Origin: Pseudonocardia sp. HH130630-07
GTDB lineage: Bacteria > Actinomycetota > Actinomycetes > Mycobacteriales > Pseudonocardiaceae
Direction of reading: 5' to 3'
Assembly (NCBI RefSeq): GCF_001698125.1
Contig: NZ_CP013854.1
Location: forward strand, 5,704,001 to 5,768,000
DNA: 64,000 bases
The notes beneath the pieces were generated by a model. That model had not been told where the DNA came from. It saw only the letters and a program-made list of their open reading frames with translations, and did not search any database. Both the position numbers and the translations under genes were made by a program. The first letter of the stretch is position 1. Every line of letters starts with the position of its first letter. Shown piece by piece: positions 35,555 through 44,541 of this stretch.

Positions 35555-36568
35555 TCACCCGGCGATCGCGCGGCGCACGAACTCGTCGCGGGTCGCCCGG
35601 GAGGCGCGTGACAGCGCGGCCTCGGGGGCGAGCCCGTCGAAGCCGTGGAACGCACCGCCCCACATGTGCAGGTCGACGCCTACCCCGGCCCCGGACAGCC
35701 GGGTGGCGTAGTCGAGCACCTCGTCGCGGAACGTCTCCGACGAACCGGTGTCGAGGTAGGTCCGGGGCAGGCCGTGCAGGTTCTCCGCGCGGGCCGGTGC
35801 CGCGTAGTCCGAGACGTCCGGCCCGCCCCGCCGTTCGCCGAGCAGGGCCGTCCAGCCGAACAGGTTGCTGGTGCGGTCCCAGGCGCCGACGCCGTCCAGC
35901 ATCCGGCTGCTCGGGGTGTGCAACCGGTCGTCGAGCATCGGGCAGACGAGAACCTGGTGACTCAGCGCCGGGTACCCGCGGTCCCGGGCCAGCAGTGCCG
36001 TGCCCGCGGCGAGCCCGCCGCCCGCGCTGACCCCGGCGATCAGCAGCCGCTCGGGATCGACGCCCAGGTCGGCGGCCGCGCCCGCCATCCACACCAGACC
36101 GGCGTACACGTCCTCCACGGGGGCCGGGTCGGGATGCTCGGGCGCGAGCCGGTACTCCACCGACACCAGCACGGCGCCGCCGTCGACGACGTGGGGCAGC
36201 CAGCCCTCCACCCCGGTGCTGCGGTCCCCCATCACCATGCCGCCGCCGTGCACGAGATAGATCCCGGCCACCGGGGTGTCGATCCGGGCCGGGCTCAGCA
36301 CCAGCACCGTGAGGTCCGGGGCACCCTCCGGGCCCGGGACCACCCGTTCCTCCACCCGGACCAGGCCGCCCGCGGTCAGGTCGACCGGCTCCGCACCCCG
36401 GCGCAGAGCCCCGTCGCGCAGCAGCTGCCGCTTCTCCTGCAGGTTGGCCGCCGACACCGGGGCCGCCATCAGCGGAGGGCGTGCGTCGAGGGCCACCGAC
36501 AGCTCCGCGTCGAACGGCGGGTGCGCCGGGGTGTCCGGGTAGACGGACGTCGTCGGCTCTTCGGTCAC
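35555..36568 (-). CDS. Alpha/beta hydrolase, hormone-sensitive lipase family esterase
   Basis: The 337-residue enzyme has the oxyanion-hole motif HGGGMVMGD and nucleophile elbow GVSAGGGLA, where the family usually has GDSAGG. SVEYRLAPEHPDPAPVED and the catalytic His in GGAFHGFDG complete the pattern. This is the HSL (class IV) esterase fold, acting on short acyl esters in the cytoplasm. GTG 36568 has GAGGAG upstream. It is monocistronic, convergent to the aldehyde dehydrogenase, and separated from the GNAT gene by 120 bases. Confidence 0.88.
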   Translation of the reverse strand: MTEEPTTSVYPDTPAHPPFDAELSVALDARPPLMAAPVSAANLQEKRQLLRDGALRRGAEPVDLTAGGLVRVEERVVPGPEGAPDLTVLVLSPARIDTPVAGIYLVHGGGMVMGDRSTGVEGWLPHVVDGGAVLVSVEYRLAPEHPDPAPVEDVYAGLVWMAGAAADLGVDPERLLIAGVSAGGGLAAGTALLARDRGYPALSHQVLVCPMLDDRLHTPSSRMLDGVGAWDRTSNLFGWTALLGERRGGPDVSDYAAPARAENLHGLPRTYLDTGSSETFRDEVLDYATRLSGAGVGVDLHMWGGAFHGFDGLAPEAALSRASRATRDEFVRRAIAG

Positions 36569-36688
36569 GGGCGGCTCCTCCGTCGGCGGGCGTGGACGAT
36601 CACCGCCAGGGTGCCACCACGCAACGGTGACCGGCGACGGGCGCGGGACCGGTCCCCCGCTCGCCGGCGGGGGCGCCGTCCGTCCGGG

Positions 36689-37291
36689 TCACCGGCCGCC
36701 GGACGCGAGCCACCGTGCCCGGGTCGTCGCGTACTCGACCTCGCCGTGCTCGCTGCCGGGCAGCGGATGGTCCCAGCCGGGGTGGAAGGTGCGGACGTGG
36801 CTGAGCCCGATGGAGCGCATGGTGGCGCGGGACGCCTCGTTCACCGCCATCGTCTCGGCGAACACCCGGCTCAGGCCGAGGTCGTCGAACCCGTGCCGGA
36901 GGAGCTCGCGGGCCCCTTCCGAGGCCAGGCCGCGCCGCCAGAACCGGGGCAGGAGGCGGTAGCCGATCTCGGCCACGGCCCGGTCGTGGCCGTGCCCGGC
37001 CCGTTCGGGAGGTTCGAGGATCCACCACCCCACGAACTCGCCCTCCTCGCCGTTCCCGCTGCTCGCACCGTTCGCGCCGCCGAGATGGCCGGCCCAGAAA
37101 CCGAGCCCCGGGGTGCGCGCCGCGACGGCGAGGCGCTCGCGGTGCCGCGCCACGACCTCCTCGCGGGTGCGCGGCGGGCCGAGGTGACGCATGACCTCGG
37201 GGTCCGCGTCGAGCTCGATCTCGTGCGGGAGGTGGCGCTCGGCCAGCGGGGCCAGGACCAGCCGTCCGGTGCGCAGCGTCGCCTGGCTCAT
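36689..37291 (-). CDS. GNAT family N-acetyltransferase
   Basis: The 200-residue protein is of the RimJ/RimL-like acetyltransferase_3 type: RTGRLVLAPLAERHLPHEIEL at the start, EIGYRLLPRFWRRGLASEGARELL with the acetyl-CoA binding R-x-x-G-x-A motif, and VNEASRATMRSIGLSHV. It acetylates an amine of a small molecule or protein. ATG 37291 was chosen because homology begins there; the longer frame is a shadow of the FAD gene upstream. It follows the FAD oxidase gene by about 95 bases on the same strand and may be unrelated to it. Confidence 0.85.
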   Translation of the reverse strand: MSQATLRTGRLVLAPLAERHLPHEIELDADPEVMRHLGPPRTREEVVARHRERLAVAARTPGLGFWAGHLGGANGASSGNGEEGEFVGWWILEPPERAGHGHDRAVAEIGYRLLPRFWRRGLASEGARELLRHGFDDLGLSRVFAETMAVNEASRATMRSIGLSHVRTFHPGWDHPLPGSEHGEVEYATTRARWLASGGR

Positions 37292-37385
37292 GCGGGGATC
37301 CTCGCCCCGGGACCGGCCCGGCGCGAGCGGGTCGTGCGGCGTGGCGCGTCCGGTCGCGGCGGGCACGGTCGGGAGCGGCACCCGG

Positions 37386-38543
37386 TCACTGGTCGCCCGG
37401 AGCCCGCGGCGCGGCCGGCGCCTCGCCCGTCGACGCGCGGAAACGCCGCGGGGAGTAGCCCGCCAGGCGCGGGTCCGGCGGGGCGCCCAGCATCTCCTCG
37501 GCCAGCCGCTCGGCGAGCCACGGCCCCAGGGTGACCCCGCTGTGGGTGACGAGCGTCCAGATCCGGGCGTCGTCGTCGACCGGGCCGACGGCGGGGAACC
37601 CGTCACCGGGGATGACCCGGCGGCCGATCCGCACCTGCAGCGGGGTCCCGGCCGCGGCGGGGAGGACCTCGGCCAGGCGCTCGGAGAACGCGTCCGTGAC
37701 GTGCGCGGGAACGTCGAACGGTGCGCGGTCCGGGTCGCAGTCGCCGTCCAGGCCGAGCGCCTGCAGGCGCATGCCGCCGCCGGGTTCGGGGCGCAGGTTG
37801 AGACCGTCGGTGGTGACGATCCGGTCGACCGCGGCGGGGGTCGGCGCGGTGGTGGCCATGTACCCCATCACGACGTTGCCGGTCTCCGCCGCGACGGTCG
37901 GCACCTCCAGACCGGCGGTGGCGGTGACCGCACCGGTCGCGACACCTGCGCAGACCACCACCGCGTCGGCCGCGATCGTCGTGCCGTCGGTGAGCACGAC
38001 GCCGTCGCGGTGCACCCGGTCCACCCGGGCCCCGACGGTCCGGGCGCCCGCGGCGACCGCGGTCGCGGTGAAGTGGGCGACCAGCCGGTCCGGGGCGGCG
38101 ATGCCCTCGCGCGGGAAGCCCCGCACCAGCCGCGCCCGCACCGCCAGGCCGGGGACCAGCCGGGCGAGGTCGGCCGGCTCGTGCTCGTCGACGCCGTACC
38201 CCAGCCCCTGCAGCCGCCGGGAGCGCTGCTCGAAGCTCGCGACGTGCTCGTCGGTACCGGCGATCTCGACGTGCCCGGTCGCCCGGAAGACCCCGGGCAC
38301 CCCGGCCAGGACGCCGTGGAAGTGCTCCAGACCGGCGGAGTTGAGGACGTGGTAGCTCTCCGGGTGCTTCTTGTGCGAGTTGATCCAGCCGTAGGACGCG
38401 GCGGTGGCGTCACCGAGCGGGTCGGGGGCGTCGACGACGGTGACGGCCACCCCCCGGGTGGCGAGCGAGGCCGCCACGGCCGAGCCGGTCATCCGGCCCC
38501 CGACGACCACCACGTGTCCCGGCCCTGTCGTCCGTGTGGTCAC
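37386..38543 (-). CDS. FAD-dependent oxidoreductase (DAO family)
   Basis: The 385-residue amine/amino-acid oxidase-like protein has the FAD motif HVVVVGGRMTGSAVAASLATRGVAV, followed by AASYGWINSHKKHPESYH, VVVCAGVATGAV and a C-terminal IPGDGFPAVGPVDDDARIW and VTHSGVTLGPWLAE. It probably oxidises the C-N bond of an amino acid or imino acid. GTG 38543 overlaps the RpiR stop (GTGA), so regulator and oxidase form one transcript, divergent from a second FAD oxidase with HyuA/HyuB. The paired oxidases suggest successive steps or stereoisomers. Confidence 0.83.
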   Translation of the reverse strand: MTTRTTGPGHVVVVGGRMTGSAVAASLATRGVAVTVVDAPDPLGDATAASYGWINSHKKHPESYHVLNSAGLEHFHGVLAGVPGVFRATGHVEIAGTDEHVASFEQRSRRLQGLGYGVDEHEPADLARLVPGLAVRARLVRGFPREGIAAPDRLVAHFTATAVAAGARTVGARVDRVHRDGVVLTDGTTIAADAVVVCAGVATGAVTATAGLEVPTVAAETGNVVMGYMATTAPTPAAVDRIVTTDGLNLRPEPGGGMRLQALGLDGDCDPDRAPFDVPAHVTDAFSERLAEVLPAAAGTPLQVRIGRRVIPGDGFPAVGPVDDDARIWTLVTHSGVTLGPWLAERLAEEMLGAPPDPRLAGYSPRRFRASTGEAPAAPRAPGDQ

Positions 38544-39448
38544 GGTGTGCCTCCGTTGCTCGTCGTCGGGCGGCGGCGCCGGGACCCGGCGTCGTCGGCG
38601 ATGCGGTCGCGCAGTGCGTGCAGCCGCTCCATCGTCGCCGCGGCGCCGTCCCGGTCCCGGGCGGCCAGCGACATCAGCAGGGCCTGGGCGACGACCAGCG
38701 GCAGGGTCGACTCCCCCGCGGTGTCCAGCGACGTCCGCGGGGTGACGAGCACGTGCTCGACCTCCGCGGCGATCGGCATGTCGATCGCCTCGGTCACCAG
38801 CACGCACGGGATCCCGTCGTCGCGCAGGTGCCGCACGACCGTCGTCACCTCGGGGAACTGCCGTACCGGGGCGAAGACCACCGCGGCGCCGACCGGGCCG
38901 GTCGAGAGCAGCAGGTCCGCGAGCGCGAGACCGGTCGCCGAGCCGGCCACGGCGGCGCGGCCGATCCGGCCGAGCATCAGGACGAGGTGCTCGGCGACGA
39001 AGCCGACCGGCGGCAGCCCGTAGACCAGCAGCCGGTCCGCGGCGGCCAGGACGTCGACCGCGGCCTCCCACTGCCCGGCCGGGATGAACTCGGCCAGCGA
39101 CTCGACCCCGTGCAGGGTGTCGCGCACGACCCGGTCGAACGGCGATCCGGCCGAGGAGACCTGGGCGATCCGGCGGGCCATCACCGCCCCGGGGTCGGTG
39201 CGCGAGGAGATGAGCGCCGCGGCGGCCCGGCGCATCTCCTTCACCCCCGGGTAGCCGAGCGCGCGGGCGGTCCGGACCACGGTGGCGTCGCTGGTCCCGG
39301 TGGCGGTCCCGAGCTCGGCGGCCGAGGACGTCGAGACCGTGTCCGGGTGCCGCAGGCAGTACGCGGCCACGTTCCCGAGCGCCTGCGGCAGCCCGGGTGC
39401 CCGCTGCCTGATCCGTTCGGCGAGGTCCTGCTCGCCCGTGTCGTCCAT
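38540..39448 (-). CDS. RpiR (MurR/RpiR) family transcriptional regulator
   Basis: The 302-residue regulator has an N-terminal RpiR helix-turn-helix (about 18-80: LPQALGNVAAYCLRHPDTV and TGTSDATVVRTARALGYPG) and a C-terminal SIS domain (about 120-260) that normally binds a phosphosugar. The family usually controls sugar genes, so its place beside oxidase and hydantoinase genes is notable. It probably acts on the divergent promoter region 39449-39546, where an 11-base direct repeat lies. Confidence 0.87.
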   Translation of the reverse strand: MDDTGEQDLAERIRQRAPGLPQALGNVAAYCLRHPDTVSTSSAAELGTATGTSDATVVRTARALGYPGVKEMRRAAAALISSRTDPGAVMARRIAQVSSAGSPFDRVVRDTLHGVESLAEFIPAGQWEAAVDVLAAADRLLVYGLPPVGFVAEHLVLMLGRIGRAAVAGSATGLALADLLLSTGPVGAAVVFAPVRQFPEVTTVVRHLRDDGIPCVLVTEAIDMPIAAEVEHVLVTPRTSLDTAGESTLPLVVAQALLMSLAARDRDGAAATMERLHALRDRIADDAGSRRRRPTTSNGGTP

Positions 39449-39480
39449 GTTTCGCCGATCCCCCGATCCGTAACGCTGTC

Positions 39481-39520
39481 GTATTGACTACTTCAAACGT
39501 TCGCCTGCAGTATTCACTAC
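39481..39520. promoter_or_regulatory. Direct repeat, candidate RpiR operator
   Basis: GTATTGACTAC (39481-39491) and GTATTCACTAC (39510-39520) differ at one position and start 29 bases apart. Each has GTA/TAC ends in inverted orientation, so a dimer could bind each copy. They lie in the promoter shared by the RpiR-oxidase and oxidase-HyuAB transcripts. Binding is inferred. Confidence 0.45.
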
Positions 39521-39546
39521 CGTCAAGGACGACGAACAGGAGTCGC

Positions 39547-40734
39547 ATGATCCAGCACGAGCTGGCCGTCATCGGTCTCGGACCGCTGGGGGCACACGCA
39601 CTGCGCTCCGCTGCGCGCCGCGGGATCGACGCGGTCGGCCTGGAGCTGCGGCCCGCGCCCGGCCACGAGGACGGCGCCGCCGGCGGGCGGACCCGGATCT
39701 TCCGGCTCGCCTACAAGGAGGGCGCCGAGTGGGTACCGGCCCTGCGGGAGTCCCTGCAGGTCTGGCAGGACCTCGCGGCCCGCTCCCCGGAACCGCTGCT
39801 GCACCCGTGCGGGACGCTGACGATCGGCGACCCGGACCATCCCGACCTGGCCGCGACGATCGCGTCGGCCCGTGCGTCCGGGGTCGGGCTCGAGGTGCTG
39901 GCGGCCGCCGCGGCCGCCGAGCGCTGGCCGCAGCACCGGTTCGGCCCCGGTGAGGTCGCCCTGTTCGACCCGGCGGGTGCGCTGCTGCGGGCACCGGCCG
40001 CGGTCCGGGCGACCGTCGCCGACGCCCGGGCCGGCGGCGCTACCGTGCACACCGACACCCGGGTCACCGGGCTCGTCGCCGAGCGCGGTGGCGTCGTCGT
40101 GCACCGCACCGGTGGCGACCCGGTCCGCGCCGGGCGGGTGCTGGTCGCCGTCGGGGCGTGGCTGGACGAGCTGGTCCCCGCGCTCGCCACGGAGATCGAG
40201 CGCCGCCGGGCGGTGTCGCACTGGTTCGCCGGTTCCGGCGATCCGGCCGCGACCGCACCGGAGCGGTTCCCGGCCGGCCTGCGCCGCAGCGGCGGCGACG
40301 GCGACCTGTCCTTCTTCCCGGCCGTCGACGGGCGCGGGGTCAAGGTGAACCTGCACGCCCGCAAGCAGGTCGTGGACCGGGCCGAGCGGACCGGGCTGCG
40401 GATCGAGGACGCCCTGTCCGACCGTGTCACCGCGGCGGTGCGGGACCACCTGCCGGCGCTCGACCCCCGGTGGTGCCGTCGCGAGCCCTACGTGGAGAGC
40501 TACACCCCCGACCTGCGACCGCTGCTCGGCCCGGCACCCGGGTCACCCGGCGTCGTCGTCCTCGGCGGCGGCTCGGGGCAGGCGTTCAAGAGCGCGCCCG
40601 CGCTGGGCCGGATCGCCGTCGACCTGGCACTCGGCGGGACGCCGCTGCCCACCGACCACCCGCTCACCCGTGCACCCGGCGGGGCCGCGACGGCCCGGCC
40701 GGCACCACCACCCCTGCGAGAGGACCACACATGA
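39547..40734 (+). CDS. FAD-dependent oxidoreductase, sarcosine oxidase-like
   Basis: The 395-residue DAO-family oxidase has AVIGLGPLGAHALRSAARRGIDAVGLE and AGGRTRIFRLAYKEG, as in monomeric sarcosine/N-methyltryptophan oxidases. The C-terminus reads EPYVESYTPDLRPLLGPA and GGGSGQAFKSAPALG. The position of the flavin-binding Cys (C-x-Y-x-x-T-P-D) appears to be Tyr here, so FAD is probably non-covalent, unlike the copy at 24623-25753. ATG 39547 follows AGGAG by 4 bases. It is the first gene of the HyuAB-ABC operon and overlaps HyuA (ATGA). Confidence 0.85.
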   Translation: MIQHELAVIGLGPLGAHALRSAARRGIDAVGLELRPAPGHEDGAAGGRTRIFRLAYKEGAEWVPALRESLQVWQDLAARSPEPLLHPCGTLTIGDPDHPDLAATIASARASGVGLEVLAAAAAAERWPQHRFGPGEVALFDPAGALLRAPAAVRATVADARAGGATVHTDTRVTGLVAERGGVVVHRTGGDPVRAGRVLVAVGAWLDELVPALATEIERRRAVSHWFAGSGDPAATAPERFPAGLRRSGGDGDLSFFPAVDGRGVKVNLHARKQVVDRAERTGLRIEDALSDRVTAAVRDHLPALDPRWCRREPYVESYTPDLRPLLGPAPGSPGVVVLGGGSGQAFKSAPALGRIAVDLALGGTPLPTDHPLTRAPGGAATARPAPPPLREDHT

Positions 40735-42776
40735 GGATCGGCGTGGACGTCGGTGGCACCTTCACGGACGTCACCGCGATCGACGACGACGGCGCTTTCC
40801 ACATCGCCAAATTGCCGAGCACCCCGCAGGACCAGTCGCTGGCCCTGCGCGACGGCGTCGACCGCGTCCTGACCGACACCGCCACCCCGGCCGGTGCCGT
40901 CCGCTACCTCGGACACGGCACCACGGTGGCGACCAACACCCTGCTGGAGCTCGACGGCTCCTCGGCGGCGCTGGTCGTCACCGAGGGCTTCCGGGACCTG
41001 CTGGAGATCGCCCGGCAGAAGCGGCCGTCGCTCTACGACCTCACCGGCCGCAAGCCGCGGATCCTCGTCCCGCGGGCGCTCACCTTCGAGGTGGCCGAGC
41101 GGGTCGGGGCCGGCGGGAAGGTGCTGCGCGAGCTGACCGGCGACGAGATCGCCCGGGTCGTCGGGCAGGTCCGCGCGGCCGGCGTCGACGCCGTCGCGAT
41201 CTGCCTGCTGCACAGCTACCGCGACGACCGTCACGAGCGCGCGCTGGCCGACGCGATCGCCGCGGCACTGCCGGGGATCTACGTCTCGCGCTCCAGCGAG
41301 GTCGCGCCGGAGTTCCGCGAGTTCGAGCGGATGTCGACGACGGTCATCAACGCGTTCGTCGGGCCGCGGATGCACCGCTACGTCACCCATCTCGCCGACC
41401 GCACCGCCGCGCTCGGCATCCCGGTGGCCCCGCGGATCATCCAGTCCAACGGCGGCCTGGTCTCGCCGGACTCGGTGTCCCGGCGGCCGGTCACCACCCT
41501 GCTGTCCGGTCCGAGCGCCGGGGTGGCCGGTGCCGCGTGGATCGCGGACCTGGCGGGGCACCGTGACGTCATCACCTTCGACATGGGCGGGACCAGCACC
41601 GACGTCTGCCTGGTCCGGGGCGGGCGCGCGGTCACCACCGCCGAGCGCAGCATCGAGGGCTACGTGGTCCGGGTGCCGTCGGCCAGCGTGCACACGGTCG
41701 GCGCCGGAGGCGGTTCGATCGCCGACGTCGACGACGCCGGGGCGCTGCAGGTCGGCCCGCGCAGCGCCGGTGCCCGGCCGGGCCCGGCCGCCTACGGCCA
41801 CGGCGGCGACCGGGCCACCGTGACCGACGCGAACATCGTGCTCGGGCGGCAGAACCCGCGGGAGGGGCTCGGCGCCGGGATGCCGATCGACGCCGACGCC
41901 GCGCACGCCGTCGTCGGCCGGGTCGGTGAGCGGCTGGGGTTCGACGTCGCCGGCGCCGCGACCGGCGTCGTCCGGCTCGCGAACAGCCACATGGCCCGCG
42001 CGGTGCGAGCGGTCTCGGTGGAGATCGGCGAGGACCCGCGTGACTACGCGCTGGTCGCCTACGGTGGCGCCGGGCCGCTGCACGCGGTCGAGGTCGCCCG
42101 CGAGGTCGGCGTCGGCACCGTGCTCGTGCCGCCGCACCCCGGCACCCTCTGCGCGCTCGGCCTGCTGGTGAGCGACGTGCGGGCCACGTTCGTCCAGTCG
42201 GTGCTCGCCCCGCTCACCGAGGACGCGCTCGCCGAGGTCAACGCCGCCCTGGACCGGCTGGCGGAGCAGGCACGGGAGTGGTTCGAGCTCGAACGCGTCG
42301 ACCCGGACGACCGGCGCACCGTCTACACCCTGGCGCTGCGCTACGGCCGGCAGAACTTCGAGCTGGACGTCGATCTCCCGCCCGGGCGGCTCGACGCCAC
42401 GGTGCTGCCCGGCGTCGCCGCGGACTTCCACGCGACCCACGAGCGCACCTACGGCTTCCACCACGCCGACGCCGGGATCCGGGTGGTCAACGCGACCGTC
42501 ACCGCCGGCCAGCGGACCGTCCCGCCCACCCCGGACACGCTGCCCACCGGCGACGGCGATCCGGCCCGCGCGCTGCGCGAGACCCGCGCCGTCGTGTTCG
42601 CCGACCGCAGCACCGACACCCCCGTCTACGACAGGAGCCGCCTCATGCACGGCGACCGGCTCGACGGCCCCGCCGTCGTCGAGCAGATGGACTCCACCGT
42701 CGTCCTCGCCCCCGGTTCGGGTGCGACCGTCGACTCCTTCGGCGTGCTGCACGTGGAGGTGGGCACCGATGCGTGA
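40731..42776 (+). CDS. Hydantoinase/oxoprolinase subunit A (HyuA-like)
   Basis: The 681-residue full-length HyuA has MRIGVDVGGTFTDVTAIDDDG, GHGTTVATNTLLE, SEVAPEFREFERMSTTVINAFVGP, ITFDMGGTSTDVCLVRGG and a late YGGAGPLHAVEVAREVG. These are the actin-like ATPase motifs of the large subunit of ATP-dependent hydantoinases, 5-oxoprolinase and acetone/acetophenone carboxylases. It overlaps HyuB by 8 bases and would form the heteromeric complex with it. The neighbouring amine oxidase favours a cyclic amide such as an N-methylhydantoin or oxoproline, but the substrate is inferred. Confidence 0.9.
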   Translation: MRIGVDVGGTFTDVTAIDDDGAFHIAKLPSTPQDQSLALRDGVDRVLTDTATPAGAVRYLGHGTTVATNTLLELDGSSAALVVTEGFRDLLEIARQKRPSLYDLTGRKPRILVPRALTFEVAERVGAGGKVLRELTGDEIARVVGQVRAAGVDAVAICLLHSYRDDRHERALADAIAAALPGIYVSRSSEVAPEFREFERMSTTVINAFVGPRMHRYVTHLADRTAALGIPVAPRIIQSNGGLVSPDSVSRRPVTTLLSGPSAGVAGAAWIADLAGHRDVITFDMGGTSTDVCLVRGGRAVTTAERSIEGYVVRVPSASVHTVGAGGGSIADVDDAGALQVGPRSAGARPGPAAYGHGGDRATVTDANIVLGRQNPREGLGAGMPIDADAAHAVVGRVGERLGFDVAGAATGVVRLANSHMARAVRAVSVEIGEDPRDYALVAYGGAGPLHAVEVAREVGVGTVLVPPHPGTLCALGLLVSDVRATFVQSVLAPLTEDALAEVNAALDRLAEQAREWFELERVDPDDRRTVYTLALRYGRQNFELDVDLPPGRLDATVLPGVAADFHATHERTYGFHHADAGIRVVNATVTAGQRTVPPTPDTLPTGDGDPARALRETRAVVFADRSTDTPVYDRSRLMHGDRLDGPAVVEQMDSTVVLAPGSGATVDSFGVLHVEVGTDA

Positions 42777-44517
42777 GACCACCGGCGACCGCCCCGACCC
42801 GATCACCGCCCAGGTGATCTCCAACGTGCTGCTGTCCATCGCCGACGAGATCGGCATGGCGCTGCGCCGGGCCAGCTACTCGACCAACATCAAGGAACGG
42901 GCCGACTGCTCGACGGCGCTGTTCGACCGGCACGGCCGGCTCGTCGCGCAGGCCGAGCACATCCCGATCCACATGGGCTCCATGGTCGGCGCGGTCCGCC
43001 GCCTCGTCGCCCCGGAGTACCGCGACTCCCTGGCGCCCGGCGACGTCTACATCACCAACGACCCCTACTCCGGCGGCGGCACCCACCTGCCGGACATCAC
43101 GATGGTCGCGCCGGTGTTCACCGAGGGGGCCGACGGCCCGCGGCTGGTCGGGTTCACCGCCAACATCGCCCACCACAGCGACGTCGGGGGGCACGTCCCC
43201 GGCTCCAACTCCGGCGACTCGACGTCGATCTTCATGGAGGGCCTGCGGATCCCGCTGGTCCGGTTCGCGACCGGCGGCGAGGTGCTGCCCGACATCGTCG
43301 CCTTCGTGCTGCTCAACTCGCGGCTGCCCGAGGAGCGCCGCGGTGACCTGCTCGCGCAGACCTCGGCGCTGCGGCTCGGCGGGACCCGCCTGGTCGAGCT
43401 GTGCACCAAGTACGGCGTCGGCACGGTCGAGGCCGCCTGCGAGGACATGCTGGGCTACGCCGCGACCCGGCTCGGCGTCGCGGTCGCCCGGATCCCGGAC
43501 GGCACCTACCGCGCCCAGGACTTCCTCGACGCCGACGACGCCGAACTGGGCCCCATCCCGGTCGCCGTCGCGGTGACGGTGGCCGGGGACCGGATCGCGC
43601 TGGACTTCACCGGCACCGGGCGCGAGGCCGTCGTCGCCATCAACGTGGTGCGCTCGGCGCTGGAGGCGACCGTCTACTACGCGCTGAAGGCCGCGCTGGA
43701 CCCCGGCATCCCGGCCAACGGCGGGTTCTTCGACTCGGTGACGATCACCGCGCCGGTCGGCTGCCTGGTCAACCCGCGCGAACCGGCACCGGTCGCCGCC
43801 CGCACCGACGCCTGCCAGCGGGTCGCCGACGTCGTGTTCGCCGCACTGGCCACGGCCGTGCCGGAGATCCCGGCCGGCAGCCACTCCAGCATCACCTACA
43901 TCAACTTCTCCGGGGTGGGTGACGGGTTCTACGTCTATCCCGAGGTGATCGCCGGGGGCTCCGGGGCCGGTCCGGAGCTGGACGGGCTCGATGCGGTCCA
44001 GGTGCACGTCACCAACTCCTCGAACCTGCCGATCGAGGCGCTGGAGGCGGAGTACCCGCTGCTCGCCGAGCGCTACCTGCTGGTTCCCGACTCCGGGGGC
44101 GCCGGACGGCGCCGGGGCGGGCTCGCCGTCCGCCGGGACATCCGGATCCTCTCCGAGTCCGCGGAGTTCTCCGCGCACGCCGACCGGCAGTCGATCGGGC
44201 CACACGGCGTGCACGGCGGCGCGGACGGCACCCCGGGCCGGTTCACCGTGGTGCGCACCGACGGCAGCGAGGAACGGCTGCCCGGCGGCCGGGTCTCCGG
44301 CGTCCGGCTGCGCGAGGGGGACGTGATGCGGGTGGAGAGCCCGGGGGCCGGTGGCTACGGCGACCCCCGCGAGCGCGACCCCGCGCTGGTCCTGCGCGAC
44401 GTCCTCGACGGCCGGGTGTCCCCGGAGGCGGCCCGCGACCGCTACCGGGTCCGTCTCGTCGACTCCCCCGACGGCCTCCGCGTCGACGACGCGGCCACCG
44501 CCGCCGCCCGATCCTGA
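42769..44517 (+). CDS. Hydantoinase B/oxoprolinase subunit (HyuB-like)
   Basis: The 582-residue HyuB has the opening DPITAQVISNVLLSIADEIGM, RRASYSTNIKERADCSTALF, PGDVYITNDPYSGGGTHLPD and the late PGRRRGG-like AGRRRGGLAVRRD with PGAGGYGDP near the end. Length is typical (520-590). It carries the hydrolytic half of the HyuAB enzyme. ATG 42769 lies inside the end of HyuA, giving coupled translation. The SBP gene follows after 24 bases, so uptake and ring opening are expressed together. Confidence 0.9.
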   Translation: MRETTGDRPDPITAQVISNVLLSIADEIGMALRRASYSTNIKERADCSTALFDRHGRLVAQAEHIPIHMGSMVGAVRRLVAPEYRDSLAPGDVYITNDPYSGGGTHLPDITMVAPVFTEGADGPRLVGFTANIAHHSDVGGHVPGSNSGDSTSIFMEGLRIPLVRFATGGEVLPDIVAFVLLNSRLPEERRGDLLAQTSALRLGGTRLVELCTKYGVGTVEAACEDMLGYAATRLGVAVARIPDGTYRAQDFLDADDAELGPIPVAVAVTVAGDRIALDFTGTGREAVVAINVVRSALEATVYYALKAALDPGIPANGGFFDSVTITAPVGCLVNPREPAPVAARTDACQRVADVVFAALATAVPEIPAGSHSSITYINFSGVGDGFYVYPEVIAGGSGAGPELDGLDAVQVHVTNSSNLPIEALEAEYPLLAERYLLVPDSGGAGRRRGGLAVRRDIRILSESAEFSAHADRQSIGPHGVHGGADGTPGRFTVVRTDGSEERLPGGRVSGVRLREGDVMRVESPGAGGYGDPRERDPALVLRDVLDGRVSPEAARDRYRVRLVDSPDGLRVDDAATAAARS

Positions 44518-44541
44518 CCATCGTCCCCCCGAGGTGACCCG

